Shown in pieces: positions 24,972 through 34,309 of a stretch of 64,000 nucleotides of DNA. The notes beneath the pieces are model-generated. The model worked only from the letters and a program-made list of their open reading frames with translations. It did not search any database and had not been told where the DNA came from. Every line of letters starts with the position of its first letter. Within the stretch, counting starts at the first letter, position 1. Source of the stretch: Aliidiomarina sanyensis (GTDB lineage: Bacteria > Pseudomonadota > Gammaproteobacteria > Enterobacterales > Alteromonadaceae); the NCBI RefSeq assembly GCF_003987175.1, contig NZ_PIPM01000001.1, positions 62,001 to 126,000 of the forward strand. Reading direction: 5' to 3'. A program made the position numbers and the translations under genes.

Positions 24972-25698
24972 ACCGAGTCCTTTGGAAATTTGCTATGAAG
25001 ACGAGGCGTTGATCGCGATCGACAAACCAGCCGGATTGCTGGTGCATCGAACCGCTCTAGCACGCGGAGAACGATGGTTTGCCATGCAATTGCTCCGTGA
25101 TCAAATTGGTCAACACGTATTTCCAGTTCACCGTCTCGATCGTCCGACGTCCGGAATTTTGTTGTTCGCGAAATCCGCAGAGCTCGCGACCTTAGTGAGT
25201 GAGAAATTTGCCGAACGTAGCGTAGAAAAAATCTATCACGCGGTCGTGCGAGGATACGTACCCGAATCGGGGCAGGTGGATTACCCACTGAAAGAAGAGC
25301 TCGATAAAATTGCCGATAAAATGGCAGATCAAAACAAAGCCCCACAGCCTGCGGTAACTGATTTTAAACGCCTCGCAACGGTTGAACTCCCCTATGCGGT
25401 CAGTAAAAAACATGCAACAACCCGCTATTCGTTGGTTCGGTTAAAACCGTATACGGGTCGTAAACACCAAATTCGCCGCCACATGGCGCATTTGCGTCAT
25501 CCCATTGTGGGGGACACGAATCATGGAGACGGGCGACACAACCGGTTTTTCCGGGAACATTTCGGAATCCAGCGTTTACTGTTAGCTGCGACGTCATTGC
25601 GCATTCAACACCCGTTGACTGGACAGGCGTTGGATATCGAAATCTCAGTGCCAGATGATTTTTATCGACCGTTCCCCGATGCCGTAGAGCACCGATAA
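24958..25698 (+). CDS. truC: tRNA pseudouridine(65) synthase
   Basis: RluA-family pseudouridine synthase that modifies U65 in the acceptor/T stem of some tRNAs. The catalytic aspartate D61 sits in HRLDRPTSG, and YTGRKHQIRRHMAHLRHPIVGD is the second conserved motif. The 246 residues lack an S4 domain, as expected for TruC (260 in E. coli). Other RluA-like enzymes share these motifs, but yqcC upstream (14-base overlap) and the ILEVLYEDE-type N-terminus (here LEICYEDEALIAIDKP) favour TruC. A terminator lies between it and the convergent dapD gene. Confidence 0.93.
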   Translation: MDVTEPSPLEICYEDEALIAIDKPAGLLVHRTALARGERWFAMQLLRDQIGQHVFPVHRLDRPTSGILLFAKSAELATLVSEKFAERSVEKIYHAVVRGYVPESGQVDYPLKEELDKIADKMADQNKAPQPAVTDFKRLATVELPYAVSKKHATTRYSLVRLKPYTGRKHQIRRHMAHLRHPIVGDTNHGDGRHNRFFREHFGIQRLLLAATSLRIQHPLTGQALDIEISVPDDFYRPFPDAVEHR

Positions 25699-25705
25699 CT
25701 GCCGG

Positions 25706-25733
25706 ACAAAAAAGGGCCGCTTGCGCGGCCCTC
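25706..25733 (-). terminator. Intrinsic terminator of dapD (between convergent truC and dapD)
   Basis: Perfect 8-bp stem AGGGCCGC / GCGGCCCT (25713-25720 with 25725-25732) and a four-base loop. The run of A before it is a U-tract for minus-strand transcription, so it mainly ends dapD; it may also slow truC transcripts. Confidence 0.88.
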
Positions 25734-25760
25734 TGTAGGGGACTGGTGTCGAAGAAATAG

Positions 25761-26585
25761 TTAATCTACGCTGCGTAGAAGCTCATTGATACCGACTTTC
25801 GCTCGGGTTTTCGCGTCGACTTTCTTGACAATAATCGCCGCATACAGCGAGTGGGTGCCGTCTTTTGCCGGCAGAGAACCGGGGACCACGACAGAACCTG
25901 CTGGAACACGGCCATAGTGGACTTCGCCGGTTTCGCGGTCATAGATACGGGTGCTTTGACCAATGTAAACGCCCATCGAGATAACCGCACCTTCCTCGAC
26001 AATCACACCTTCAACAATTTCGCTGCGAGCACCGATGAAACAGTTATCTTCGATGATCGTTGGATTTGCTTGGAGTGGTTCCAGAACGCCGCCAATGCCA
26101 ACCCCGCCACTTAAATGCACGTTTTTACCGATTTGCGCGCAGGATCCAACAGTTGCCCAGGTATCAACCATGCTGCCGCTGTCGACATAGGCGCCAATAT
26201 TTACATAGGAAGGCATCACCACGACGTTTTTGCCGACAAATGCTCCACGACGGACCATGGCCGGTGGAACAATCCGGACACCATCAGCGGCGAAATCTGC
26301 GGCACTGTAGTCTGCGTACTTGCTTGGCACCTTGTCATAAAACTTCGTTTCACCGCCTTCCATGACCGCATTGTCATTCAGACGGAACGACAGCAAGACC
26401 GCTTTCTTGACCCATTCGTGAACAACCCATGCGCCGTCGATTTTTTCTGCGACACGAAGTGTTCCGGCGTCGAGCCCTGCGAGGACTTCATTGACCGCGG
26501 CGCGGATCGCTTCAGGGGCTTTGCTGGGGCTCAATTCGCCGCGGTTTTCAAAGGCGTTTTCAATGGTTTGCTGTAATTGGCTCAT
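25761..26585 (-). CDS. dapD: 2,3,4,5-tetrahydropyridine-2,6-dicarboxylate N-succinyltransferase
   Basis: Succinylates tetrahydrodipicolinate in the diaminopimelate/lysine pathway. The 274-residue length is identical to E. coli DapD. The N-terminal helical domain is followed by a left-handed beta-helix of hexapeptide repeats (for example [20 protein letters not shown]) and the [10 protein letters not shown] and [16 protein letters not shown] active-site segments. ATG 26585 lies six bases after GAGGAG; an in-frame GTG at 26591 overlaps that spacing and is less likely. It follows glnD by 22 bases and ends at a strong terminator. Confidence 0.97.
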   Translation of the reverse strand: MSQLQQTIENAFENRGELSPSKAPEAIRAAVNEVLAGLDAGTLRVAEKIDGAWVVHEWVKKAVLLSFRLNDNAVMEGGETKFYDKVPSKYADYSAADFAADGVRIVPPAMVRRGAFVGKNVVVMPSYVNIGAYVDSGSMVDTWATVGSCAQIGKNVHLSGGVGIGGVLEPLQANPTIIEDNCFIGARSEIVEGVIVEEGAVISMGVYIGQSTRIYDRETGEVHYGRVPAGSVVVPGSLPAKDGTHSLYAAIIVKKVDAKTRAKVGINELLRSVD

Positions 26586-26607
26586 GTTCACTCCTCACTG
26601 GCCACAT

Positions 26608-29211
26608 CTATTCTTCATCAAGGGCATCTATGATAGCTTTTTTCAGGCGTTCTCGCTCGCTTTCTGTCAACGCTTCCTGTTGATTCGACGCAACAATAAA
26701 TAAATCCTCTGCCTGCTCACCAACGGTCGTGATTTTTGCCGCGACGAGGTTGATATCCAGTTGCTGAAGAACCTGAGCCAAACGCGCGATGAGTCCAGGG
26801 CGATCGAGCGCTGTCAACTCAAACGTGGTGCGGCGCTTGTTTTTACTTTGAATAAACTTAACGCGCGTTGGGACGTGGAAATTTCGCATTCGGCGGGACA
26901 GCGGTCGATATCCGCGTGGTACCGATTTGCGCTTTCGTAAGACGTCGTGGAGATGTTGATGGACTTCTTCAATGCGGGTGACATCGGCTAAAGCGCGTCC
27001 ATCCCGTTCGAGGACGATAAAAGTGTCCATCACGTAGCCATCACGGGTATTGAGGATTTGCGCGTCATGGATGCTTAACTGTTCGCTGTCGAGGACGGCG
27101 GCAACTTTTGCAAATAAGTTACTTTCCTCCGTGTGGTAGATAAATAACTCGGTGGTTCCGTTGTTATTCTCATCTCCAATCAAGATCAGGGGCAGTTGAT
27201 GTTCTTGCACGTGCATGATGTGCGTCGAATGCCAAGCAATTTGCTCTGGAGTGTGACGAAAGAAATAATCTGCGGTGAAACGTCCCCACAAGAGGGTGAT
27301 GTCCTCAACGGAAAACCCGGCGCTTAACAACAGGGCCATGGCACTCTGACGATTTTGTTGAACCCGCTCGCGAACGTCGATCGTTTTACGATCACTCTGC
27401 GCAAGCACTGCATGCGTGGCACGATACAACTCTTCGAGAAGGGTTGCTTTCCAGTTATTCCAAAGATTTGAGTTGGTTGCGCGGATGTCAGCAACCGTCA
27501 AGCAATATAAATAATTGAGCCGCGTGACGGATTGGCAGGTCTCGGCAAAACGAGCAATGACTTCAGGATCATAAATATCGCGTTTTTGCGCCGTGACTGA
27601 CATCAAGAGATGCTGCTCGACGAGCCAAGCGATAAGTTCAGTTCCTTCGGTCGGGAGTTGGTGTAATTCACCAAATTCACGTGCATCGATTGCCCCTAAC
27701 TCGGAATGATCGCCACCACGCCCTTTGGCAATATCGTGGAAAATACCGGCCAAGAACAACCACTCTGGATGCTCCATCCGCTTGACCAACTCTGCACATA
27801 GCGGGAACTGCACTGCTGATTTCGGCAGGGTAAATCGATAGAGATTTCGAACGAGTCGGTAGGTATGCTCATCCACTGTATACGCGTGAAATAGATCGAA
27901 TTGCATTTGTCCGACAATCTGATCCCAGGCAGGAAGGTAGCGCGCCATTACGCCGTATCGGTGCATTAATTCAAATGCATAACCAAATCCACGCGGATGT
28001 CGAATTAACTCCAAAAACCGTGTTCGTGCGGCCGGATCTTCGCACAAGGGGGTTGTCATTTCTCGCCGCGCGTTGCGCAATAATCGAATCGTGTGCGAGT
28101 GAACCTCTCGAACTGATTTATTTGCTGCGATGTGGCAGAAAAAACGCATAATCTGCTCGGGGGTGGCGAATGCTTGATCATGTAGGGCCATAATTTGCGA
28201 GCCTGATAGAGCGAAATCATGGTCTAGGGGGCGCGGTGTGAGCAGCTCCATAGGCCCAAGAATGGCTTGCTCGAAGAATTGCAGCAGCATGCGGTTCAAT
28301 TCACCCACACGGACCACGGTTTTAAAGTAATCCTTCATCATGCGCTCGACTGCGGCCTTGCCGTCATTGCCGTAGCCAAGGAGTCGTGCAACATCGGGCT
28401 GATAGTCAAAGAGCAGTCGGTCCTCGCCTTTTTTTGCGACAACATGAAGAGCAAAACGGACCCGCCAGAGCATCTGCGAACAGGCTTTTAATTCCACAAA
28501 CTCTTCGGCGGTGATGTAGTTGTACTCGACAAGACTTTCTTCACTGCGGGTGTTGAAATGCTGTTTCGCAATCCAGCTGATCGTTTGGATGTCGCGCAGT
28601 CCGCCTGGCGATGCTTTAATGTTCGGCTCGAGATTGTATGCAGTCCCATGGAAATGGCGATGACGTTCATCCTGTTCGTCTTTCTTGGCTTGATAAAAGT
28701 CTCGGCTCGACCACGGGAAATGGTGAAACACTTCTTGCTCAAGCTCAGCCATAAGCTCGAGGTCGCCCTGTAATAGGCGGCTCTCTATGAGACTTGTTGC
28801 GACGGTAATTTCATTTGCGGCTTCGTTCAGGCATTCATCGACGGTTCGAACCGCGTGACCAACCTGTAATTTGAGATCCCAAAGCAATGTAATGCACTGC
28901 CCAATCTTTTCTTCCAGCGCAGGGGATACGGTGTTCTTAACCAAAAACAGTAGGTCGATATCGGAAAAAGGATGAAGCGCGCCGCGCCCGTAGCCGCCCA
29001 CTGCAAGCAGCGCAATCCCTTTGGTTTCAAACCCAAGGCGTTGCCACAGCGCCGCAAGCAAGCTGTCTATCAGACGGGCGCGATCTTCAATTAGGAATTC
29101 AATATCGGCGTGGACAAATTGCTCAGCCGACCATTCATCATAGGTACGTAGCTGCTGCCGCCAAGCCGCGGTCGATGTTAAACTGTCGGGCCAAGCAACG
29201 GTTGCACTCAT
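26608..29211 (-). CDS. glnD: Bifunctional [protein-PII] uridylyltransferase / uridylyl-removing enzyme
   Basis: Sensor of glutamine that uridylylates and de-uridylylates PII proteins to control nitrogen assimilation. The 867-residue protein (890 in E. coli) has the nucleotidyltransferase motif GGYGRGALHPFSDID with D84 and D86 near the N-terminus, a central HD domain (FHDIAKGRGGDHS near residue 495) for removal of UMP, and two C-terminal ACT domains (ELTALDRPGLIARLAQVL in the second). The start overlaps the map stop by 4 bases (ATGA), consistent with coupling in a map-glnD-dapD operon. Confidence 0.96.
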   Translation of the reverse strand: MSATVAWPDSLTSTAAWRQQLRTYDEWSAEQFVHADIEFLIEDRARLIDSLLAALWQRLGFETKGIALLAVGGYGRGALHPFSDIDLLFLVKNTVSPALEEKIGQCITLLWDLKLQVGHAVRTVDECLNEAANEITVATSLIESRLLQGDLELMAELEQEVFHHFPWSSRDFYQAKKDEQDERHRHFHGTAYNLEPNIKASPGGLRDIQTISWIAKQHFNTRSEESLVEYNYITAEEFVELKACSQMLWRVRFALHVVAKKGEDRLLFDYQPDVARLLGYGNDGKAAVERMMKDYFKTVVRVGELNRMLLQFFEQAILGPMELLTPRPLDHDFALSGSQIMALHDQAFATPEQIMRFFCHIAANKSVREVHSHTIRLLRNARREMTTPLCEDPAARTRFLELIRHPRGFGYAFELMHRYGVMARYLPAWDQIVGQMQFDLFHAYTVDEHTYRLVRNLYRFTLPKSAVQFPLCAELVKRMEHPEWLFLAGIFHDIAKGRGGDHSELGAIDAREFGELHQLPTEGTELIAWLVEQHLLMSVTAQKRDIYDPEVIARFAETCQSVTRLNYLYCLTVADIRATNSNLWNNWKATLLEELYRATHAVLAQSDRKTIDVRERVQQNRQSAMALLLSAGFSVEDITLLWGRFTADYFFRHTPEQIAWHSTHIMHVQEHQLPLILIGDENNNGTTELFIYHTEESNLFAKVAAVLDSEQLSIHDAQILNTRDGYVMDTFIVLERDGRALADVTRIEEVHQHLHDVLRKRKSVPRGYRPLSRRMRNFHVPTRVKFIQSKNKRRTTFELTALDRPGLIARLAQVLQQLDINLVAAKITTVGEQAEDLFIVASNQQEALTESERERLKKAIIDALDEE

Positions 29212-29993
29212 GCGTGTTCGATAACGCGAGGTAAATCTTCATCGGAGCGTAACGTCAGCACCTCAACCCCGTTATCAGTTACCAGCAGCGTATGTTCCCA
29301 TTGAGCACTGAGGCTTCGATCTTTTGTTAGCACCGTCCAACCATCACCGAGAATTTTCGTATGCGGTTTGCCCGCATTAATCATCGGTTCGATCGTGAGG
29401 CACATGCCGGCCTGGAGGACCTCGCCGGTTCCGGGCCGACCGTAGTGGAGAACTTGAGGTTCTTCGTGGAATTCATTGCCTATTCCGTGGCCGCAGAATT
29501 CTCGAACAATCGAGTAGCCAAAGCTTTCACCGTATTGTTGGATCACAGCGCCGATATCACCGAGGCGGACACCGGGCTTGACCATTTTAATTGCACGGTA
29601 GAGAGCTTCTTGAGTGACCGAGACGAGCCGTTTGGCTAGGATTGAACCCTCGCCAACGATAAACATTTTACTGGTGTCCCCGTGATAGCCATCTTTTCGA
29701 ACGGTCACGTCGATGTTGATGATGTCTCCGTTTTTCAGGGGTTTATCGTTTGGAATCCCGTGACAGACACAATGGTTTACCGATGTGCAAATAGACTTTG
29801 GAAATCCATGGTAGTTAAGCGGCGCCGGGTAGGCATCGTGGGCCACAATGTAGTCATGGCAAATCGTATTGAGTTCATCTGTTGTGATGCCCGCTTGAAC
29901 ATGGGGTGTGATCATATCAAGCACGTCCGCCGCGAGTTTTCCAGCAATCCGCATTTTCTCGATTTCTTCGGGCGTTTTAATCTTTGCAGCCAT
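29208..29993 (-). CDS. map: Methionine aminopeptidase, type I
   Basis: Removes the initiator methionine from nascent proteins. The 261-residue enzyme has all five metal ligands of type I enzymes: D95 and D106 (NIDVTVRKDGYHGDTS), H169 (GHGIG), E202 (TIEPM) and E233 (QWEHT). Length fits E. coli Map (264). ATG 29993 has AGGA six bases upstream. It is first in a minus-strand operon with glnD and dapD and is divergent from rpsB, the arrangement common in gammaproteobacteria. Confidence 0.97.
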   Translation of the reverse strand: MAAKIKTPEEIEKMRIAGKLAADVLDMITPHVQAGITTDELNTICHDYIVAHDAYPAPLNYHGFPKSICTSVNHCVCHGIPNDKPLKNGDIINIDVTVRKDGYHGDTSKMFIVGEGSILAKRLVSVTQEALYRAIKMVKPGVRLGDIGAVIQQYGESFGYSIVREFCGHGIGNEFHEEPQVLHYGRPGTGEVLQAGMCLTIEPMINAGKPHTKILGDGWTVLTKDRSLSAQWEHTLLVTDNGVEVLTLRSDEDLPRVIEHA

Positions 29994-30095
29994 GTCGGTC
30001 CTACTTTTACTGTGTCGTTTTCAAACTCTTATTGGGGGCTAATTGTATCAGAATCCGGAGAACTGCGGAATGTCTTCAAACACATGCCTTTATGC

Positions 30096-30124
30096 TTGCG
30101 GAGCACCGGGGCATATGGCATAAT
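30096..30124 (+). promoter_or_regulatory. Sigma-70 promoter of rpsB-tsf
   Basis: TTGCGG (30096-30101), 17-base spacer, CATAAT (30119-30124), followed by the GC-rich discriminator TCGCGCC typical of stringently controlled ribosomal promoters. It would give a leader of about 160 bases before rpsB. Confidence 0.65.
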
Positions 30125-30130
30125 TCGCGC

Positions 30131-30292
30131 CGCTTGTTCTGGGTGTTGTGAATCAACTATTCCTCATCCCAGAGCACGCTTGAATTTATTTTAAATAACA
30201 CACACATATCGACACATGCGTGCGGGGTGCCTGCAAAGCGGGTCGCAACATGGGATATGTGGAGGCCTAACCCCTTAAAAAGGAAAATTATC
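30131..30292 (+). promoter_or_regulatory. rpsB 5' leader, possible S2 autoregulatory element
   Basis: A 160-base untranslated leader. Its distal half folds into a hairpin pairing GGGGT-GCCT (30224-30232) with AGGC-CTA-ACCCC (30263-30274, CTA bulged), just before the Shine-Dalgarno AAGGA. In gammaproteobacteria rpsB is repressed by its product S2 through a conserved leader structure; this hairpin occupies the expected place. I could not verify the consensus base by base. Confidence 0.45.
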
Positions 30293-31042
30293 ATGGCAAA
30301 CGTGTCAATGCGTGACATGCTCAAAGCCGGTGTCCATTTCGGTCACCAAACCCGTTTCTGGAATCCAAAAATGAAGCCGTTCATTTTTGGCGCTCGCAAC
30401 AAAATTCATATCATCAACCTCGAAGAAACCGTACCGATGTTCAACAAAGCGTTGGATTTCGTTCAGCACACTGCTGCGAACGGCGGTAAAGTTTTGTTCG
30501 TTGGAACCAAGCGTGCTGCTTCTGAGCAGGTTGAGATTGCAGCGAAGTCTTGTAACCAGTATTACGTAAACCACCGTTGGTTGGGTGGAATGTTGACAAA
30601 CTGGAAAACAGTACGTCAATCAATCAAGCGTCTGAAAGAGCTTGAAACCCAAAGCCAAGACGGCACGTTCGAGAAGCTTACCAAGAAAGAAGCGCTGATG
30701 AACACGCGTGAAATGGAAAAGCTTGAGAAAAGCCTTGGTGGTATCAAGAATATGGGCGGTCTGCCGGACGTTCTGTTCGTTATCGATGCCGATCATGAGC
30801 ACATCGCAATCAAAGAAGCCAACAATCTCGGTATTCCAGTGGTTGCGGTCGTTGATACCAACTCTTCACCAGACGGCGTTGATTTCGTTGTTCCGGGTAA
30901 CGACGATGCGATTCGTGCAATCCAGCTGTACCTGAGTGCAGCCGCGACTGCGGTAAACGAAGGTCGTCAGAAGGGCGGTGCAGAAGTCAGCCCAGCCGAT
31001 GATTTCGTTGAAGCTGCTGAAGAAGCAGGCGACGCAGAGTAA
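30293..31042 (+). CDS. rpsB: 30S ribosomal protein S2
   Basis: Component of the small ribosomal subunit required for S1 assembly. The 249-residue protein (241 in E. coli) starts with the canonical [22 protein letters not shown] and contains [15 protein letters not shown] and the [12 protein letters not shown]-type segment (here [21 protein letters not shown]). ATG 30293 follows AAAAAGGA; the frame opens at 30227 inside the leader, but those residues are not part of S2. It is followed by an attenuator hairpin and tsf. Confidence 0.98.
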   Translation: MANVSMRDMLKAGVHFGHQTRFWNPKMKPFIFGARNKIHIINLEETVPMFNKALDFVQHTAANGGKVLFVGTKRAASEQVEIAAKSCNQYYVNHRWLGGMLTNWKTVRQSIKRLKELETQSQDGTFEKLTKKEALMNTREMEKLEKSLGGIKNMGGLPDVLFVIDADHEHIAIKEANNLGIPVVAVVDTNSSPDGVDFVVPGNDDAIRAIQLYLSAAATAVNEGRQKGGAEVSPADDFVEAAEEAGDAE

Positions 31043-31049
31043 GACAGAA

Positions 31050-31076
31050 ACGGCCTGCTACCCAGGCCGTTTTCTC
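31050..31076 (+). terminator. Attenuator between rpsB and tsf
   Basis: Stem ACGGCCTG / CAGGCCGT (31050-31057 with 31063-31070) with a five-base loop, then TTTCTC. The T-run is interrupted, so read-through into tsf is expected, as known for the E. coli rpsB-tsf gap. Confidence 0.75.
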
Positions 31077-31144
31077 ACATATTTCGCGGGGCGCTCTCAG
31101 TCTGAGGGGGCCGTACATGAATCCTGAACACAGAGGATAGTATC

Positions 31145-32023
31145 ATGGCAATTACAGCCGCAATGGTAAAAGAACTGCGCGAGCGTACTGGCGCAGGGAT
31201 GATGGATTGTAAAAAAGCATTAGAAGAAGCGAACGGTGACATTGAGCTTGCCATCGAGAACATGCGTAAAAGCGGTCAGGCAAAAGCTGCGAAGAAAGCA
31301 GGCCGGATTGCTGCCGAAGGTGTTATTTTGGTGAAAACTGAAGGCAACGTCGGCACGATGGTTGAGCTGAACTGCGAAACTGACTTCGTTGCACGTGATG
31401 CAAGCTTCTTGGCAATGGGTGATCAAATCGTTAATGCTGCATTTGCAAGTAAAGAAAACGACGTAGAAAGCCTGAACAACGCTCAAATCAGTGGTGGCAC
31501 CGTAGACGAAGTTCGTTCTGCTTTGGTGGCAAAAATTGGTGAGAACATGACCGTTCGCCGTGTGGTTAGCATTGAAGGCGGTGATGTGGCTGCTTCTTAT
31601 GTTCACAGCGGCCGGATTGGTGTTGTTGTGTTGCTGAACGGTGGAAACGAAGATCTTGGTAAGGACATCGCGATGCACGTTGCTGCAAGCAACCCGCAAT
31701 TCGTGAAGCCTGAAGATGTGGCAGCAGAAGTTATCGAGAAAGAGCGCGAAATTCAGATCGATATCGCAATGCAATCAGGCAAACCAAAAGAAATCGCTGA
31801 GAAGATGGTTGAAGGCCGTATGAAGAAATTCACCGGCGAAATCAGCCTGACCGGCCAGCCTTTCGTGAAAGATCCTTCGAAATCAGTTGGTGAGCTGTTA
31901 AAAGAAGCTGGCGCAGACGTGATTACATTCATCCGCTTCGAAGTGGGTGAGGGGATCGAGAAGAAGTCAGAAGACTTCGCTGCCGAAGTTCAGGCGCAGG
32001 TAGCAGCGGCGAAAAAAGGTTAA
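31145..32023 (+). CDS. tsf: Elongation factor Ts
   Basis: Guanine-nucleotide exchange factor that reloads EF-Tu with GTP. The 292-residue protein (283 in E. coli) has the N-terminal UBA-like [25 protein letters not shown], the EF-Tu-contacting core with [13 protein letters not shown], and the C-terminal coiled-coil and [16 protein letters not shown]. The ATG is preceded by GAGGATAG. It is in an operon with rpsB and closed by a strong terminator before pyrH. Confidence 0.98.
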   Translation: MAITAAMVKELRERTGAGMMDCKKALEEANGDIELAIENMRKSGQAKAAKKAGRIAAEGVILVKTEGNVGTMVELNCETDFVARDASFLAMGDQIVNAAFASKENDVESLNNAQISGGTVDEVRSALVAKIGENMTVRRVVSIEGGDVAASYVHSGRIGVVVLLNGGNEDLGKDIAMHVAASNPQFVKPEDVAAEVIEKEREIQIDIAMQSGKPKEIAEKMVEGRMKKFTGEISLTGQPFVKDPSKSVGELLKEAGADVITFIRFEVGEGIEKKSEDFAAEVQAQVAAAKKG

Positions 32024-32069
32024 TTTCGCCGTGGCCTACACGCCTAAAAAGAGCAAGACCTGAATGGAG

Positions 32070-32107
32070 ACCGCGCTATGCAAGTGCTGCAGGCGCGGTT
32101 TTTTTTG
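32070..32107 (+). terminator. Intrinsic terminator after tsf
   Basis: Stem ACCGCGC / GCGCGGT (32070-32076 with 32093-32099) followed by eight consecutive T (32099-32106). The 16-base loop may form a small inner helix. It lies 46 bases after tsf. Confidence 0.88.
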
Positions 32108-32131
32108 ACCTGAAAACAGGAAGCCAGAGAT

Positions 32132-32875
32132 ATGAGTACAAATCCGAAACCAAGTTATCGACGCATTTTACTTAAACTCAGTGGTGAAGCGCTCATGGGA
32201 GATGAGTCCTTTGGTATTGATGCCAAAGTACTGGACCGGATGGCCCAGGAAATCAAGGAAATTCTGGAACTTGGCGTTCAGGTCGGCATTGTGATCGGCG
32301 GCGGGAATTTATTTCGTGGCGAAGGGCTGGCAAAAGCGGGAATGAATCGAGTGGTCGGAGATCACATGGGAATGCTCGCAACGGTGATGAATGGCCTCGC
32401 CATGCGCGATGCATTGCATCGAAGCTTTGTGAACGCGCGGTTAATGTCTGCCATCGAGCTTGCGGGGGTCTGTGACAGTTATAACTGGGCTGAAGCCATT
32501 AGCTTGTTGAAATCCGGTCGGGTGGTTATATTCTCAGCCGGCACAGGAAATCCTTTCTTCACGACTGATTCGGCGGCATGTTTGCGCGGAATCGAGATCG
32601 AAGCCGATGTCGTCCTAAAAGCGACCAAAGTGGATGGCGTGTACTCGTCTGACCCAGTGAAGAATCCTGAAGCAACAAAATATGACGTGCTGGACTACCA
32701 AGACGTGTTGAAAAATGAGCTTAAAGTCATGGATTTAGCGGCTTTTACGTTAGCGCGAGATCATTCTTTGCCCATACGTGTCTTTAACATGAATAAGCCA
32801 GGCGCATTGAAAGCCGTGATTATGGGTGAAGATGAGGGTACACTCATTACCCATGTAGAGAGTGCAAACGGATAA
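32132..32875 (+). CDS. pyrH: UMP kinase
   Basis: Phosphorylates UMP to UDP in pyrimidine nucleotide synthesis; hexameric amino acid kinase fold, allosterically activated by GTP in gammaproteobacteria. The 247-residue protein (241 in E. coli) shows [11 protein letters not shown] at the start, the GGGNLFRG phosphate-binding motif near residue 58, [13 protein letters not shown] near 138, and [12 protein letters not shown] near 165. It starts 26 bases after the tsf terminator and is followed by frr 19 bases later. Confidence 0.97.
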   Translation: MSTNPKPSYRRILLKLSGEALMGDESFGIDAKVLDRMAQEIKEILELGVQVGIVIGGGNLFRGEGLAKAGMNRVVGDHMGMLATVMNGLAMRDALHRSFVNARLMSAIELAGVCDSYNWAEAISLLKSGRVVIFSAGTGNPFFTTDSAACLRGIEIEADVVLKATKVDGVYSSDPVKNPEATKYDVLDYQDVLKNELKVMDLAAFTLARDHSLPIRVFNMNKPGALKAVIMGEDEGTLITHVESANG

Positions 32876-32894
32876 TTAGAACGAGGACTAAGCA

Positions 32895-33452
32895 GTGATT
32901 AATGAAATTATCGCTGATGCAAAACAACGCATGCAGAAGAGTGTTGAAGCACTCGGGACACAGATGTCAAAGATTCGTACAGGGCGAGCCCATCCGAGTC
33001 TCCTAGATGGCATCATGGTGCCTTACTATGGCTCGGACACGCCACTTAAGCAGTTAGCTAATATTACCGTGGAAGATTCTCGGACATTGGCTATCACGGT
33101 ATTTGATAAGAGTGTGTCAGGGGCAGTGGAAAAAGCGATTCTTACCTCTGATCTGGGTTTGAATCCTGCAGGTGCAGGGAGCGTGATTCGTGTGCCATTA
33201 CCGCCGTTGACCGAAGAGCGTCGTCGCGATTTGGTTAAAGTTGTGCGGGCAGAGGCAGAGCAGGGACGGGTTGCCGTTCGAAATATCCGCCGCGATGCGA
33301 ACAGCGACATCAAAGAGTTATTGAAAGAAAAAGAAATTACCGAAGATGACGATCGCCGTGCGCAAGAGAGCATTCAAAAGATCACCGACGACGCGGTGAA
33401 GAAAATTGACGAGCTTCTTGCCGCAAAAGAAGCTGAGTTGATGGAAGTTTAA
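32895..33452 (+). CDS. frr: Ribosome recycling factor
   Basis: Works with EF-G to split post-termination ribosomes. The 185 residues match E. coli exactly in length, and the motifs [33 protein letters not shown] and [15 protein letters not shown] are characteristic. The start codon is GTG at 32895 with GAGGA upstream, as GTG is also used for frr in E. coli. It follows pyrH on the same strand. Confidence 0.97.
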   Translation: MINEIIADAKQRMQKSVEALGTQMSKIRTGRAHPSLLDGIMVPYYGSDTPLKQLANITVEDSRTLAITVFDKSVSGAVEKAILTSDLGLNPAGAGSVIRVPLPPLTEERRRDLVKVVRAEAEQGRVAVRNIRRDANSDIKELLKEKEITEDDDRRAQESIQKITDDAVKKIDELLAAKEAELMEV

Positions 33453-33471
33453 GCACTTACAAAGCGTCTCG

Positions 33472-33500
33472 TTGGACCTCAACGCCGTGTCGGGTATACT
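33472..33500 (+). promoter_or_regulatory. Sigma-70 promoter for the uppS-cdsA-dxr-rseP-bamA block
   Basis: TTGGAC (33472-33477), 17-base spacer and TATACT (33495-33500), both near consensus, 20 bases after frr and 31 before uppS. An inverted repeat AACGCCG / CGGCGTT (33481-33487 with 33505-33511), followed by a T-rich tract, overlaps the -10, so frr transcripts may end here while new ones begin. Confidence 0.75.
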
Positions 33501-33530
33501 TGCGCGGCGTTTATTTTTTGTGGATGCAGC

Positions 33531-34307
33531 ATGACAGGGAATGAATCAGAACAGCTTGCGTTGCCGTTGCCCCGCCATGTAGCCATTATTATGGATGGCA
33601 ATGGGCGATGGGCCGAGCGACAAGGAAAGCGTCGTACTGCTGGGCACCGTGCAGGTGCTGAATCGGTTCGGCGCGCGATTACGTTTGCGCGTCGCAATGG
33701 GATTGAGGCCTTGACGCTCTTCGCGTTTAGTAGTGAAAATTGGCAGCGTCCAGCGCAAGAAGTGAACGTGTTGATGGAGCTGTTTATGACGGTTCTGCGG
33801 CGCGAAGTGCCCGAGTTAGCCGCTAACGATATTCGGTTGCGAGTCATTGGTGACGTTTCTGGATTTAGCACGCGACTGCAACGTCGAATCCGTGAGGCGG
33901 AGCGTGCGACAGAGAACAATACAGCATTGACGCTCAATATTGCTGCTAACTATGGTGGTCGTTGGGACATCGCGCAAGCGGCGCAAAAGTTAGGGAAGGA
34001 GGTTGCAGCGGGACGCCTGCAGCCTGAAAAGATAAATGAGTCAGCGCTTGCACAACATATGTGCCTCGCTGACGGGCCTGAACCGGATCTGCTCATTCGA
34101 ACTGGTGGAGATATTCGCATCAGTAATTTTCTGCTCTGGCAACTTGCGTATGCAGAACTTTATTTTACCGATGTACTCTGGCCTGACTTTGATGAAATGA
34201 CCTTCGCGGCTGCGGTAGATTCGTATGTCCGACGTGAGCGTCGATTTGGCCTGACCAGCGCACAAATACAACAATTAGCGGGTTCAGGTCCTTTGCAAGA
34301 GGAATAA
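33531..34307 (+). CDS. uppS: (2Z,6E)-undecaprenyl diphosphate synthase
   Basis: Cis-prenyltransferase that extends farnesyl diphosphate to the C55 carrier lipid for peptidoglycan and O-antigen. The 258-residue protein has the catalytic aspartate D22 in [10 protein letters not shown], the [13 protein letters not shown] motif near residue 62, and the C-terminal [20 protein letters not shown] with [11 protein letters not shown]. It leads the block uppS-cdsA-dxr-rseP, an order common outside Enterobacterales, where dxr precedes uppS. The next start is two bases after its stop. Confidence 0.97.
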   Translation: MTGNESEQLALPLPRHVAIIMDGNGRWAERQGKRRTAGHRAGAESVRRAITFARRNGIEALTLFAFSSENWQRPAQEVNVLMELFMTVLRREVPELAANDIRLRVIGDVSGFSTRLQRRIREAERATENNTALTLNIAANYGGRWDIAQAAQKLGKEVAAGRLQPEKINESALAQHMCLADGPEPDLLIRTGGDIRISNFLLWQLAYAELYFTDVLWPDFDEMTFAAAVDSYVRRERRFGLTSAQIQQLAGSGPLQEE

Positions 34308-34309
34308 TT

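Noticed and set aside
31220-31774. 184-codon minus-strand open frame inside tsf
   Set aside because: Antisense shadow of tsf with no start signal; highly expressed genes with biased codons often give such frames.
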